Source: Kofleriaceae bacterium (GTDB lineage Bacteria; Myxococcota_A; Polyangia; Haliangiales; Haliangiaceae). Taken from it: 64,000 bases of DNA. The position numbers and the translations under genes are program-made. This document shows, piece by piece, positions 43,996 to 53,353 of the stretch. The stretch covers positions 310,001 through 374,000 of the forward strand of contig JAGPCY010000001.1 in NCBI GenBank assembly GCA_018057825.1, in the 5' to 3' direction. Position 1 is the first letter of the stretch. The number at the start of each line of letters is the position of its first letter. A model generated the notes under the pieces. The model did no database searches and was not told the DNA's origin. It saw only the letters and a program-made list of their open reading frames with translations.

Positions 43996-46125
43996 ATGTC
44001 CGTGCGCTCGTGGCTCGCCGATCCGCTCGCCGCCGGGGTGTGCGCCGGGCTCGGTCTGGGCGCGGTCGAGGTCGTGCGGCTGGGCGCCCTCGGTCGGCCG
44101 GCGCTGGCGCTCACCGCGCTCGCGGTCGCGGCGGTGACCGGCGCGCTTTTCGGCGGGGTGATCGCCGGCGTCGCGGCGGCGCTGTCCGCGCTGCGGGCTC
44201 GCGTTCCGGCCCTGGGCCGCGCTGCGCCGCTGGTCGAGGCCGCGCCGTCGGCGCTGGTGACGATCCCGCTCGGGGGCTCGCTGTTCCAGGGCGCCTTCGC
44301 GGCGACCTTGCCGGGCGCGCGCTGGGCGCCGATCGCGATCCCGGTGCTGGGCTGGCTGGCGACCGCCGCCGCGATCGCGGTGGCCCGGGCCGTCGTCGGG
44401 CGCTGGCGCTTTGGCCGAGCGGCGGTCGCGCTGGCGCTCGCCGGCGCGGCGGCGATCGTGAGCGCCGCCAACGCGGTCCTGTTTCGCTCCGGGTATCCGA
44501 CGGTCCACGCCGCGCTGGTGGTGATCGCGCTGGCGGTCGCGACCCTGGCGCTCGGCCTCGGCCTCGGCCGGCCGCCGCATCGGCCGCGCGGCCGCTGGCT
44601 CACCGCCGCGGCGGTCGTGATGGTCGCGGTGGCGACCGCGCGCTTCGGGCTGTCGAGCGCCGGCGACCGCGCGGTGGTCGCGACCCGCGGCGATCAGCTC
44701 CGCCACCTGGCGCGGCTGGCCCGCGCCGTGGTCGATCTCGATCGCGACGGCTCGTCGGCCATCCTCGGCGGCGGCGACTGCGACGATCTCGATCCGGCCC
44801 GCCACGTCGGCGCGCCCGACCGGGCCGGCAACGGGCAGGACGAGGACTGCGACGGCGTCGACGCCGCGCCGCCGCCGGTGGCCGCCGACGATCCCGATCG
44901 CGATCGCTCGCTGGCGGCCTGGCGGGCGCGGCCCGAGGTCGCCGCCCTGCGCGAGCGCACCCGGGCCGCCAACCTGCTCGTGATCTCGATCGACACCCTG
45001 CGGGCCGATCGCCTGCGCCCGGGCGAGCCGGCCGCGCCCCACCTCGATCGCTTCGTCCGCGGCGCGGCCCACTTCACCACCGCGCTGGCGCCCGGCGCCG
45101 GCACCGACATCTCGATGACCACGGTCGCGACCGGGCGGTGGAACCCGTTCCAGCCCATCGCCACCACGCTGGGCGAGGCCCTGGCGGCGTCGGGCCGCAC
45201 CACCCACGCGATCTTGCCGCGCGAGGTCCTGCGCTACGCCGGCGAGACCCTCTTGACCCGCGGCTGGGCCACCGTCGATCGGGTCGTCACCGACGGCGCC
45301 CGGCGCGACGTCGGCGATCGCATCACCGCGGGCGCCATGACCGATCGCGCGCTGGCGTTCCTCGATCGCGCCGGCGCCGGGCGGTTCGCGCTGTGGGTCC
45401 ACTACTTCGACATCCACGAGCACGCCCAGCTCACGATCCCCGAGGACCGCCTGGCCGCGGTGGTCGACGCGATGAACCCGATCGATCGCCGCTACCGCGC
45501 GCTCCTGGCGATCGTCGACGCCGAGGTCGGTCGGCTCCTCGACGATCTGGCTCGCCGCGGCCTGGCCGATGACACCGTCGTGGTCGTCCTGTCCGATCAC
45601 GGCGAGAGCCTGGGCGACGATCCGCGCTTGCCCGAGCGCCACGGCCTGGTGGTCTACCACGCGCTCACCCACGTCCCGGTCGCGATCCGGGTCCCGGGGG
45701 CGGCGCCGCGCGAGCTGCCGGCGGCGATGTCGCTGGTCGATCTGCCGGCCACCGTGGCCGGCCTCCTGGGCCTCGACGGGCTGGCGCCCCAGGACGGCGT
45801 CGATCTCTCCGACGACGTGCTCGGCGCGCCGACCGAGCTGCTCGCGCGCGATCGCACCCTGGTGATGCACGAGCAAGAGCAGTGGGCGGTGGTGGCGTGG
45901 CCGTGGAAGCTCCTGGTCCGCCCGGCCGACAACCTCACCGAGCTCTACGATCTGGCCACCGACCCCGGCGAGCGCAACGACCTGGCGGCCCGCGAGCCGG
46001 CGCGCGTCAAGGAGCTGCGCGGTCGCTACGGCTGGTTCCCCCCGGTGTCGATGGACCGGACCACCGCGGGACGGCGCTGGCGAGAACGACAAGCCCAGCG
46101 ACCGCCATCGCCAGCGCCGCGATGA
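43996..46125 (+). CDS. Sulfatase-superfamily membrane enzyme with MopE-type metal-binding insert
   Basis: A 709-residue protein. N-terminal membrane spans (about six, to residue 225) are followed by a MopE-like Asp/Cys motif (about 248-292, DLDRDGSS, GGGDCDDLDPARHVG, NGQDEDCDG) and then an alkaline-phosphatase-superfamily hydrolase domain (about 325-690). Metal ligands include D333 (SIDTLRADRL) and VVLSDHGESLGD. The usual formylglycine motif C/S-x-P-x-R is absent: the site reads GTDISMTTVATG, so Thr or Ser may be the nucleophile. It is more like phosphoglycol/phosphoethanolamine-type enzymes. The substrate is unknown. Confidence 0.83.
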   Translation: MSVRSWLADPLAAGVCAGLGLGAVEVVRLGALGRPALALTALAVAAVTGALFGGVIAGVAAALSALRARVPALGRAAPLVEAAPSALVTIPLGGSLFQGAFAATLPGARWAPIAIPVLGWLATAAAIAVARAVVGRWRFGRAAVALALAGAAAIVSAANAVLFRSGYPTVHAALVVIALAVATLALGLGLGRPPHRPRGRWLTAAAVVMVAVATARFGLSSAGDRAVVATRGDQLRHLARLARAVVDLDRDGSSAILGGGDCDDLDPARHVGAPDRAGNGQDEDCDGVDAAPPPVAADDPDRDRSLAAWRARPEVAALRERTRAANLLVISIDTLRADRLRPGEPAAPHLDRFVRGAAHFTTALAPGAGTDISMTTVATGRWNPFQPIATTLGEALAASGRTTHAILPREVLRYAGETLLTRGWATVDRVVTDGARRDVGDRITAGAMTDRALAFLDRAGAGRFALWVHYFDIHEHAQLTIPEDRLAAVVDAMNPIDRRYRALLAIVDAEVGRLLDDLARRGLADDTVVVVLSDHGESLGDDPRLPERHGLVVYHALTHVPVAIRVPGAAPRELPAAMSLVDLPATVAGLLGLDGLAPQDGVDLSDDVLGAPTELLARDRTLVMHEQEQWAVVAWPWKLLVRPADNLTELYDLATDPGERNDLAAREPARVKELRGRYGWFPPVSMDRTTAGRRWRERQAQRPPSPAPR

Positions 46126-47488
46126 GGGTCAGCGGCGGCAACCACCCGGTCCAGGTCGGCACCACCGGGCAGACGCGGTCGCCGAACGGCAACGCGATCG
46201 CGCCGGTGACGATCCAGGCCGCCAGGGCCGCGCCGATCGGCAGCGCGAGCTGCGCGACCACCGCGCGTCGCCAGTCGCGGCGGACCCCGAGGATCATCGC
46301 CGCCGCCAAGACCGCCAGCGCCGCCTTGATCGGCATCGCCATGGTCAGGCCCTGCTTCTTGTAGATCATCGGCGTCGACAACGACGGCGTGGTCTCGAGG
46401 ACCATCAAGAGCACCAGGGCCAGCGGCCACCACCACGGGCCGGCGGTCCAGCGTCCGGCCATGCCCCAGCCGGTGGCGACGATCGCGAGGAGCAGGACCG
46501 CGATCGCCAGCGCGACCCGATCGCGCGGGAGCCGCGGCAGCACATCGTCGTCGTCGACCGGCGCGGCCAGGGCCGCGGTCAGCGGCCGCCCGGCCGAGGC
46601 CGCCGGCAGCGCGACCCCAACCGAGTCGGCGATCGCCCGGGCGACGTCGACGACGTGGATCGGCCCGCCGCGACCGGGCTCGATCCCCGGCCCGGCCAGG
46701 CAGCCGCGGACGATCCGGATCGCGCGGTCCTCGCTGCCGTGACCGCCGGTGGCGAGGTGATCGTGGTCGGCGAGGATCAGCCAGCGCGCGTCGGGATCGG
46801 CGGCCACCAGGCGGGCCAGGATCGCGTCGGAGCTGGCGGCGGCCTCGCGCCACTCGGCGCTGCGCTTGCCGTGCTTGTGGCCGATCGTGTCGACGCGGAG
46901 GATATGGACGAACACCAGGCGCGCCGGCTCCGCCACCGCCGCCACCGCGACGTCGACCCAGCGCTCGGCCCAGCCCGGCGGCAGCTCCTTGGCTGGCGTC
47001 GGCGGCTCGGTGCGGGCGAAGCCCAGGGAGTGGATGATGTAGGCGTGGCTCTCGGCCACCGCGATCGAGTTGGGCACCGCGGCCGGGATCGCGCCCGGCG
47101 GTGGCGTCACCGGGGTCCCGGTGGCGTGGTAGAGGACGCCGGTCTGCTGCTGGGTCAGGCCCGACCACAGCGCCAGCTCGACCGGCAAGGACACCGTCGG
47201 GAAGCCGACGTCGACGATCAGATCGAGGCCGCGTCGACACAGCCCGTCCCAGGTCGCCATCGTCTGCGCGGTGTCGGGGCCGGCGCCGTCGATCAGCACC
47301 ACCCGCAGCCGGTCGGTCGCGGCCAGCCCCAGGCCCGAGGCCGCCGGCAGGCGCGGGCCCGGGCCGGGCGCGGCGTCGTAGGTGGTGATCGCGATCACCG
47401 CGTCGAAGCGCAGCCGGCCGAGCGGCGCGAAGGCCAGGAGCAGGGCCAGGCCGAGCCCGAGGCGAGCCAGCCGCGACCAGCCGGTCAC
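46007..47488 (-). CDS. Alkaline-phosphatase-superfamily membrane hydrolase
   Basis: A 493-residue protein. An N-terminal anchor (LARLGLGLALLLAFAPLG), a hydrolase domain (about 55-330) with metal ligands in VVLIDGAGPDT, HILRVDTIGHKHG, LILADHDHLATGGHG, and then four or five membrane spans (about 345-485). The D-x-x-G-H-x-H-G and D-H-x-H patterns fit the PigN-like phosphodiesterase group. It ends inside the 3' end of the convergent sulfatase-like gene (119 bp shared). The GTG start shares GTGA with the alpha/beta hydrolase gene. Substrate unknown. Confidence 0.8.
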   Translation of the reverse strand: MTGWSRLARLGLGLALLLAFAPLGRLRFDAVIAITTYDAAPGPGPRLPAASGLGLAATDRLRVVLIDGAGPDTAQTMATWDGLCRRGLDLIVDVGFPTVSLPVELALWSGLTQQQTGVLYHATGTPVTPPPGAIPAAVPNSIAVAESHAYIIHSLGFARTEPPTPAKELPPGWAERWVDVAVAAVAEPARLVFVHILRVDTIGHKHGKRSAEWREAAASSDAILARLVAADPDARWLILADHDHLATGGHGSEDRAIRIVRGCLAGPGIEPGRGGPIHVVDVARAIADSVGVALPAASAGRPLTAALAAPVDDDDVLPRLPRDRVALAIAVLLLAIVATGWGMAGRWTAGPWWWPLALVLLMVLETTPSLSTPMIYKKQGLTMAMPIKAALAVLAAAMILGVRRDWRRAVVAQLALPIGAALAAWIVTGAIALPFGDRVCPVVPTWTGWLPPLTLIAALAMAVAGLVVLASAVPRWSGPSTPGGTSRSDRAAP

Positions 47489-48396
47489 GGCGCCGCTCCG
47501 TCGACGCCAGCGTCGCGCGCGGGCAGGCCCAGGGGTTCGCGCCACGGCCCGTCGGCCAGGACCTCGATCGGCGCCAGCCGAAGCACCGTCGGGATGGCCC
47601 GGCCGTCGGTGGCCAGCGCCATGTGGCCCCACTGCGAGCGCAGGTACCAGGCCCGGATCGGCTCGCGCGGCTCGAGGGGCGAGCCGACGGGCAGGGGCGC
47701 ATCGCCGAAGCGCTCGACGATCGCCAGCTCGCCGGGCCAGCGCGCGGCGATGCCGTCGGCCAGCTCCTCGGTCCAGCGCACGGTGTCGTCGCCGATGAAG
47801 ATCAGGCGACGGCGCGGCGACGCCGCCAGCCAGTCGAGCCAGGTGTCGACCTCGCCGTAGGTGGCGTCGAGGTGGATGATCCAGTCGAGGCCGGGGTGCT
47901 CGGCCCACGCCAGGAGCGTGCGGTACGCGCCGCTGTGGCCCACGGCGACTAGCTCGCCGGTCGGGCGCACGACGTCGATCGCGCCGAACACCTCGGCCAG
48001 GAGCTCGTCGAGGTGAGGCCAGGTGACCGGCGGGCGCGCGCCGGCCGGCGCCGCCGCGGCGATGAAGACCGCGTTGACCGACGCCAGGGCGAACTGCTCG
48101 GGCAGGCGGTGTTCGATCCAGGCCCGCTCGACGTCGGTGTAGTAGCCGTGGACGTAGAGCACGACCGCAGCGCCATCGGGGTGATAGCCGGCCGGCACCC
48201 AGACCCGGATCGGCCCGGCCGACGAGGTCAGGGCGAAGCTCCGGCCGGCCGCGACCGCGTCGTCGAGGGGCGCCGGCGCTGGGGCCGGGGCCGGCGGGCC
48301 GGCGTCGTCGGACAGGGCCACCACCGCGCCGACCGTCAACGCGGCGGCGCCGAGGGCGAGCGCCCTCGACCCGTGGCGGACGGCGCGCGGAGTCAT
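47485..48396 (-). CDS. Alpha/beta hydrolase, secreted or anchored
   Basis: A 303-residue protein with an N-terminal membrane anchor (ALALGAAALTVGAVVALS), an Ala-Pro linker and an alpha/beta-hydrolase-like core. It has VVLYVHGYYTD (oxyanion strand), the nucleophile elbow VAVGHSGAYRTLL with Ser, an acidic residue in LIFIGDDTVRW, and a His in RSQWGHMAL. It is close to esterases that use VGHSG. It is coupled by GTGA to the membrane hydrolase gene. Substrate unknown. The promoter TTGCGC-18-CATAGT-6-ATG overlaps the stop of the DsbA-like gene. Confidence 0.8.
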   Translation of the reverse strand: MTPRAVRHGSRALALGAAALTVGAVVALSDDAGPPAPAPAPAPLDDAVAAGRSFALTSSAGPIRVWVPAGYHPDGAAVVLYVHGYYTDVERAWIEHRLPEQFALASVNAVFIAAAAPAGARPPVTWPHLDELLAEVFGAIDVVRPTGELVAVGHSGAYRTLLAWAEHPGLDWIIHLDATYGEVDTWLDWLAASPRRRLIFIGDDTVRWTEELADGIAARWPGELAIVERFGDAPLPVGSPLEPREPIRAWYLRSQWGHMALATDGRAIPTVLRLAPIEVLADGPWREPLGLPARDAGVDGAAP

Positions 48397-48432
48397 GGCG
48401 CGACTATGGCGTCGCCCCGTGGGCCGGCGCAA
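48397..48432 (-). promoter_or_regulatory. Leaderless promoter of the alpha/beta hydrolase
   Basis: TTGCGC (48427-48432), 18 bp, CATAGT (48403-48408), then 6 nt to ATG 48396. It lies within the 3' end of the DsbA-like gene. Confidence 0.48.
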
Positions 48433-49348
48433 TCGCGAGGCCCGTCAGGCCCTTGCCGACGATCTCTTGCTGGTAGTAGCGGGCCGGCTTGACGCCGCGG
48501 CTGACCGCGGCCTCGGCCTTGGCCAGCTCCTCGTCGACGAGCGCGGCGAACGACGCGAGGGGCTGGGCCCCGGCGAGGTAGCGGCCGTTGATGAAGAAGC
48601 TCGGCGTGGCGTTGACCCCGAAGCGCGCCAGCTCGGCCTGATCGGCCTCGACCTCGGCGACACACGGTCCGGCGACGTCGGCGCGGAACCGCGCCATCGC
48701 CAGCCCGACGCCGATCGCGAGCTGATCGATCTCGGCCGGCGCGAACCGGCGGTTGGCGAAGGCCTGGTCCCACAGCTCGCGATCGAGGGCGAAGAACTTG
48801 CCCTGCCGATGGGCGGCGCACGCGGCCCGCGCGGCGTAGGTCGCGATCTGGGGATGGACGATCACCGAGCGATGCACCACCCGCAGCTTGTCGCCGTAGG
48901 TCGCGACCAGCTGATCGATCGTCGGCCGGACCTTCTCGCAGTACGGACAGGCGTACTCGCCGGCCCAGATGATCGTCACCAGCGCGGTCGGCTTGCCGCG
49001 CACCGGGCCGCGGCCGATCGGTACGGCGTAGGTCAGCGTCGGGTCCGGCCGCTTGGCGGTCGGGCGCGGAGGCGGGGGCGCCGGGGGCGTCGCCACCCGG
49101 CGCTCGAGGGCCGCGAGCTGATCCTCGAGCTGGGCGGCCCGGGTCGAGGCCTCGGCGGCGCGCTCGGCGGCGCCGGCCAGGCGCTCGAGGAGCTGCTCGA
49201 TGCGGGTCTGCGACGCGCGCAGCTCGAAGTCGCTCTTGGCCTGGGTCGCCTCGGCGGTCGCCAGGCGGCGCTCGAGGCGGGCGACCCGGGCGCTCGAGGC
49301 GCACGCGGCGGCGGTGACGAGGAGCGCGACGAGCCAGACGCGGGACAT
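48404..49348 (-). CDS. DsbA-like thioredoxin-fold lipoprotein with coiled coil
   Basis: A 314-residue lipoprotein: signal MSRVWLVALLVTAAAC (Cys16). A coiled coil (about 22-86) is followed by a Pro-rich linker and a DsbA-family thioredoxin fold (105-314). The redox motif is CPYC (C134, C137), and the cis-Pro is in VNATPSFFINGR. The family's helical insert carries other cysteines (RAACAAH, GPCVAEV). It is probably a periplasmic disulfide oxidase or isomerase on the lipid-anchored side. The coiled coil may dimerise it. TAGCCT lies 6 nt before the ATG. A natural partner is the Cys-rich secreted proteins in the window. Confidence 0.88.
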   Translation of the reverse strand: MSRVWLVALLVTAAACASSARVARLERRLATAEATQAKSDFELRASQTRIEQLLERLAGAAERAAEASTRAAQLEDQLAALERRVATPPAPPPPRPTAKRPDPTLTYAVPIGRGPVRGKPTALVTIIWAGEYACPYCEKVRPTIDQLVATYGDKLRVVHRSVIVHPQIATYAARAACAAHRQGKFFALDRELWDQAFANRRFAPAEIDQLAIGVGLAMARFRADVAGPCVAEVEADQAELARFGVNATPSFFINGRYLAGAQPLASFAALVDEELAKAEAAVSRGVKPARYYQQEIVGKGLTGLAIAPAHGATP

Positions 49349-49360
49349 GCCGAGAGGCTA
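49349..49360 (-). promoter_or_regulatory. -10-like TAGCCT for leaderless DsbA-like gene
   Basis: TAGCCT (49355-49360) ends 6 nt before ATG 49348; it lies just outside the histone-fold gene's stop. Confidence 0.4.
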
Positions 49361-49365
49361 CCCGA

Positions 49366-50003
<638 letters not shown>

Positions 50004-50007
<4 letters not shown>

Positions 50008-51170
50008 CGAGGCCTCCGGCGGCGGGCCAAGACCAGCGCCGCGACTGCGGTCAACGCCAACGGGCCACCCGGCGATCGCGCGCCGCCGCAGCAGCCGCCG
50101 TCGTCGGGCACACCGTAGGTCAGCGCGATCCGCACCCGGGCCGAGCGCGTCGGATCGGCGGCGTCGATCGCGCGCACCACGACCGCGTCGTCGCCCTCCT
50201 CGGCGGGCGCGAGCACCGTGAGGGTCCCGTCGGCGGCGATCGTCGCCTGGCCGCGGGTCGGCGCCGCCGCGATCTCCCAGCGGTGGGCGCTGGCGTCGGG
50301 ATCGTCGGCGGACAGGACCTGGGTCGCGGTGGCGCCCGGCGCGATCGTCATCGCCTCGCCGCTCGGGTGGAGGCCGTCCTCGAGGAACACCCCGGTCTGG
50401 GCCTCGACCCAGGCCACCAGCTCGGCCTTGTCGGGGCGGACGTAGATCCCGCCCTCCGAGCAATCGTACTGGCTGTCGTCGTAGCCGCGCGAGGTGATGC
50501 CGACCAGGAACGCGCCGTGGGGCCCGGTCAGGTACAGCGGCCCGCCCGAGTCGCCCGGGCAGGTGTCGACCCCGCCGCCGCCGGCGCCTAGCTCACCGGC
50601 CGGTCGCAGGGTCGCCTCGCAGCCGGCGCTGCGGGTGCATCCGACGTCGGTGATCGTCGAGCTGGCCTGCTGCAGCTCGTCGACGAACTCGGTGGCGTCG
50701 CGATCGATCGCCCCGAAGCCGACCATCGTGACCGGCGCGCCGTCGACGACGTCGTCGGCCACCCAGCCGGTGGCCAAACGGCGCGGCGGGATCGTCGACG
50801 GCCGGGCCAGCACCAGGGCCGCCAGATCGTAGGCGCTCGGCGCGCGGTGCTGCGCGATCACGGCGATGCGCTCGCCGTCGCTGGGCCGGCGCAGGTTGTG
50901 GACGCCGAGCAGGACCGCGTCGAGGGTCGGGTCGACGCAGTGATCGGCGGTCAAGACCACGGTCGGCGCCACCAGCACCCCCGAGCAGCCCTGGCTGCCG
51001 TCGAACAGGATCGCGGCGGCGTCGCGCCAGGTCCCGGCCGGCACCGCGGTGCCACCGATCACCGGCGCGGTCGGGGCCGGCGGGCGCGGCGCGTCCGCGA
51101 CCTCATCGCCACCGGCCGCCAGCGGCGCCGGCGCGACCACCACGGCGAGGGCGACGAGCGCGACGCGCAT
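50004..51170 (-). CDS. Secreted trypsin-like serine protease with C-terminal sorting-like tail
   Basis: A 388-residue protease: signal peptide (RVALVALAVVVAPAPLAAG), short propeptide, activation site VIGG (37-40). Triad H77 (LTADHCVD), D115 (SAYDLAALVL), S208 (CPGDSGGPL). A disulfide framework is visible. After the protease domain an Ig-like region (about 275-350) leads to a tail with Gly-Gly-Cys-Cys-Gly-Gly, a hydrophobic segment (ALTAVAALVLA) and RRRRPR. The tail is like that of the matrixin at 39.9 kb, the second tail of the type in this window. It overlaps the zinc-finger/histone gene by ATGA, an unexpected operon partner. Confidence 0.92.
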
Positions 51171-51202
51171 CGGCGCGAGCGTCGCACGCCGCCGTCAGCG
51201 GC

Positions 51203-52132
51203 TCAATAGCGCGGCAAGGACGGGTCGACCTGCACCGCCCAGGCGTCGATGCCGCCGGCCAGGTTGTAGACCGTGCGGAAGCCCTGCTGCAGGAAGTGCT
51301 CGGCGGCGTTCTGGCTGCGCCCGCCGTGGTGGCAGAAGAACGCCAGCGGCGTGGCCTTGTCGAGGGTGGCGATCCGCGCCGCGACCTCGTCGTCGAGCAG
51401 CACCGAGCCGGCGATCGTCGCGGTGGCGCGCTCGCGCGGGGTCCGGACGTCGAACAGCTCCTTGACCTCGCCCTTGGCCAGGAGCGAGGCCAGCTCCTTG
51501 GGGCCGATCGCGCGGACCGCCGGGGGCCGGTTGGGGTTGTCGATCTTGAAGCCGGCCCCGCTCGGGCCATCGACGTAGTCGATCACCACGCCGGCGGCGC
51601 GCCGGGCGCTGGCGGCGTCGACCTGCACGGTGATGCCGTTCGACTCGACGGTGGCGGCGCCCGGCTCGCGGGGTCCGACGTCGAGGCCGTGCTCGTAGCG
51701 GGCGTCGACCGAGAGGTGGATGACCTCGCCCGGGCCGGCGTCGGCCAGGGCGCCGCGCAGGATCTCGGCGGCGCGCGCGGTCACGGTCACGCTCGGCGGC
51801 GCCGCGGGGGCCGCCAGGTCGCCGAGCTTGCCGGCCAGCTCGCCCGACGCGTGCATCTGCCGCACGATGTCGGAGCCACCGACGAACTCACCCTTGACGT
51901 AGAGCTGGGGGATCGTCGGCCAGTCCGAGAAGGCCTTGATGCCATCGCGGATGGCCGGGTCGGCCAGCACGTTGACCGTCGTGTAGTTGGGCACCATGCT
52001 GTCGAGGATCTGGACCACCGCCGCGGAGAACCCGCACTGCGGGAAGCTGCGGCTACCTTTCATGAACAGGACGACCGCGTCGGACGCGATCATCGACTCG
52101 ATCTTCTGGCGAAGCTCAGGGGCAAGACTCAT
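51203..52132 (-). CDS. Monothiol glutaredoxin (Grx4) fused to A-type carrier-like and rhodanese domains
   Basis: A 309-residue three-domain fusion. Residues 1-107 are Grx4/GrxD with the CGFS motif (C33) and the [16 protein letters not shown] glutathione site. Residues ~114-205 are HesB/IscA-like ([39 protein letters not shown], in parts), but the three Fe-S ligand cysteines are missing (GLDVGPREP and NPNRP at their places). Residues ~208-305 are rhodanese with catalytic Cys in FFCHHGGRS. It probably acts in iron-sulfur cluster or sulfur handling. The Cys-less A-type domain would be structural. Cytoplasmic. Confidence 0.9.
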   Translation of the reverse strand: MSLAPELRQKIESMIASDAVVLFMKGSRSFPQCGFSAAVVQILDSMVPNYTTVNVLADPAIRDGIKAFSDWPTIPQLYVKGEFVGGSDIVRQMHASGELAGKLGDLAAPAAPPSVTVTARAAEILRGALADAGPGEVIHLSVDARYEHGLDVGPREPGAATVESNGITVQVDAASARRAAGVVIDYVDGPSGAGFKIDNPNRPPAVRAIGPKELASLLAKGEVKELFDVRTPRERATATIAGSVLLDDEVAARIATLDKATPLAFFCHHGGRSQNAAEHFLQQGFRTVYNLAGGIDAWAVQVDPSLPRY

Positions 52133-52158
52133 GCACGTCTCCGGGACAGGGTTCCGAC

Positions 52159-53313
52159 ATGGCTAGCACGGACCTGGCGTGGCGAGTTGTCGCGTCGATC
52201 GCCGAGCTCGATCGGGGGGCCTGGGACCGGCTGGACCACGGCCCGTCGCCGTTTCTCCGCCACGGCTTCCTCACCGCCCTCGAGGCCTCGGGCTCGATCG
52301 GCCGGCGCGCCGGCTGGCAGCCGGCCTACGTCGTCGTCGAGGCCGGCGGCGAGCTGATCGGCGCGGTCGCCGCCTTCGTCAAGCGCCACTCCTACGGCGA
52401 GTACATCTTCGACTGGGCCTGGGCCGGGGCCGCCGAGCGCGCCGGCCTGGCGTACTACCCGAAGCTGGTGGTGGCGGCGCCGATCACCCCGGCCACCGGG
52501 ACCCGGCTCCTGATCGCGCCCGGGGCCGACGTCGCCGCGGTGACCGCCGCGCTGGTCGCCGGGGTGCGCGAGGTGGCCGACGCCACCGACTGCTCGTCGA
52601 TCCACTGGCTGTTCTGCACCGCCGACGAGCAGGCCCGGCTGGTCGACCACGGCTTCATCGCCCGCGCCAGCTTTCAGTTCCACTGGCCCAACCGCGGCTA
52701 CCAGCGCTTCGACGACTTCCTGGCGGCCCTGGCGTCGCGCAAGCGCAAGCAGGTGCGCAAGGAGCGGGCCCGGGTGGCGGCGGCCATCGATCGACTGCGC
52801 TGGCGGCCGGGCCCCGACCTCGACGCCGCCACCCTCGATCGCCTCGATCGCTACTACCGCTCGACCACCGAGGCCCACGGCGGTCACGACTACCTGCGGC
52901 CGGGGTTCTTCCACCGGGTCGCCGCCGAGCTGCCCGCCGAGACCTGGCTGGTCGAGGTCGAGGTCGGCGGGGCGCCGGCCGCCGGGGCGCTGTTCTTCGA
53001 GACCGCCCACGGCCTCTACGGCCGCTACTGGGGCAGCGACGTCGCGATCGACTGCCTGCACTTCGAGACCGCGTACTACGCCGGCATCGAGCGCTGCATC
53101 GCCCACGGCCTGCCGCGGTTCGAGGCCGGCGCCCAGGGCGAGCACAAGCTGGTCCGCGGCTTCGTGCCGACCGCGACCTACTCGGCGCACTGGCTGCGCC
53201 ACCCCGGCCTACACGCCGCGATCGTCGACTTCTGCGCCCGCGAGCGGGTCGCGGTCGAGGCGCAGATGGCCGAGCTCGACGGCTTCGGCCCCTACCGCGC
53301 CGACGAGCCCTGA
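52159..53313 (+). CDS. GNAT-family N-acyltransferase-like (COG3146/DUF482)
   Basis: A 384-residue protein. The family features are [16 protein letters not shown], a large inner domain, and [34 protein letters not shown] (given in parts); the second half has [20 protein letters not shown] and [29 protein letters not shown]3146 (peptidogalycan biosynthesis/recognition) proteins are acyltransferases related to FemAB and GNAT; the substrate is unknown. ATG 52159 is chosen; the divergent glutaredoxin gene starts 26 bp away on the other strand. It is convergent with a lipoprotein gene. Confidence 0.85.
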   Translation: MASTDLAWRVVASIAELDRGAWDRLDHGPSPFLRHGFLTALEASGSIGRRAGWQPAYVVVEAGGELIGAVAAFVKRHSYGEYIFDWAWAGAAERAGLAYYPKLVVAAPITPATGTRLLIAPGADVAAVTAALVAGVREVADATDCSSIHWLFCTADEQARLVDHGFIARASFQFHWPNRGYQRFDDFLAALASRKRKQVRKERARVAAAIDRLRWRPGPDLDAATLDRLDRYYRSTTEAHGGHDYLRPGFFHRVAAELPAETWLVEVEVGGAPAAGALFFETAHGLYGRYWGSDVAIDCLHFETAYYAGIERCIAHGLPRFEAGAQGEHKLVRGFVPTATYSAHWLRHPGLHAAIVDFCARERVAVEAQMAELDGFGPYRADEP

Positions 53314-53326
53314 GGCCCGCCCGCGC

Positions 53327-53343
53327 CGTCCGGAACCCGGACG
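53327..53343. terminator. Hairpin between convergent genes
   Basis: A 7-bp perfect stem CGTCCGG / CCGGACG with loop AAC fills the 40-bp gap between the acyltransferase and a lipoprotein gene. No T-tract; a possible bidirectional terminator. Confidence 0.38.
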
Positions 53344-53353
53344 ACCCGACGAG

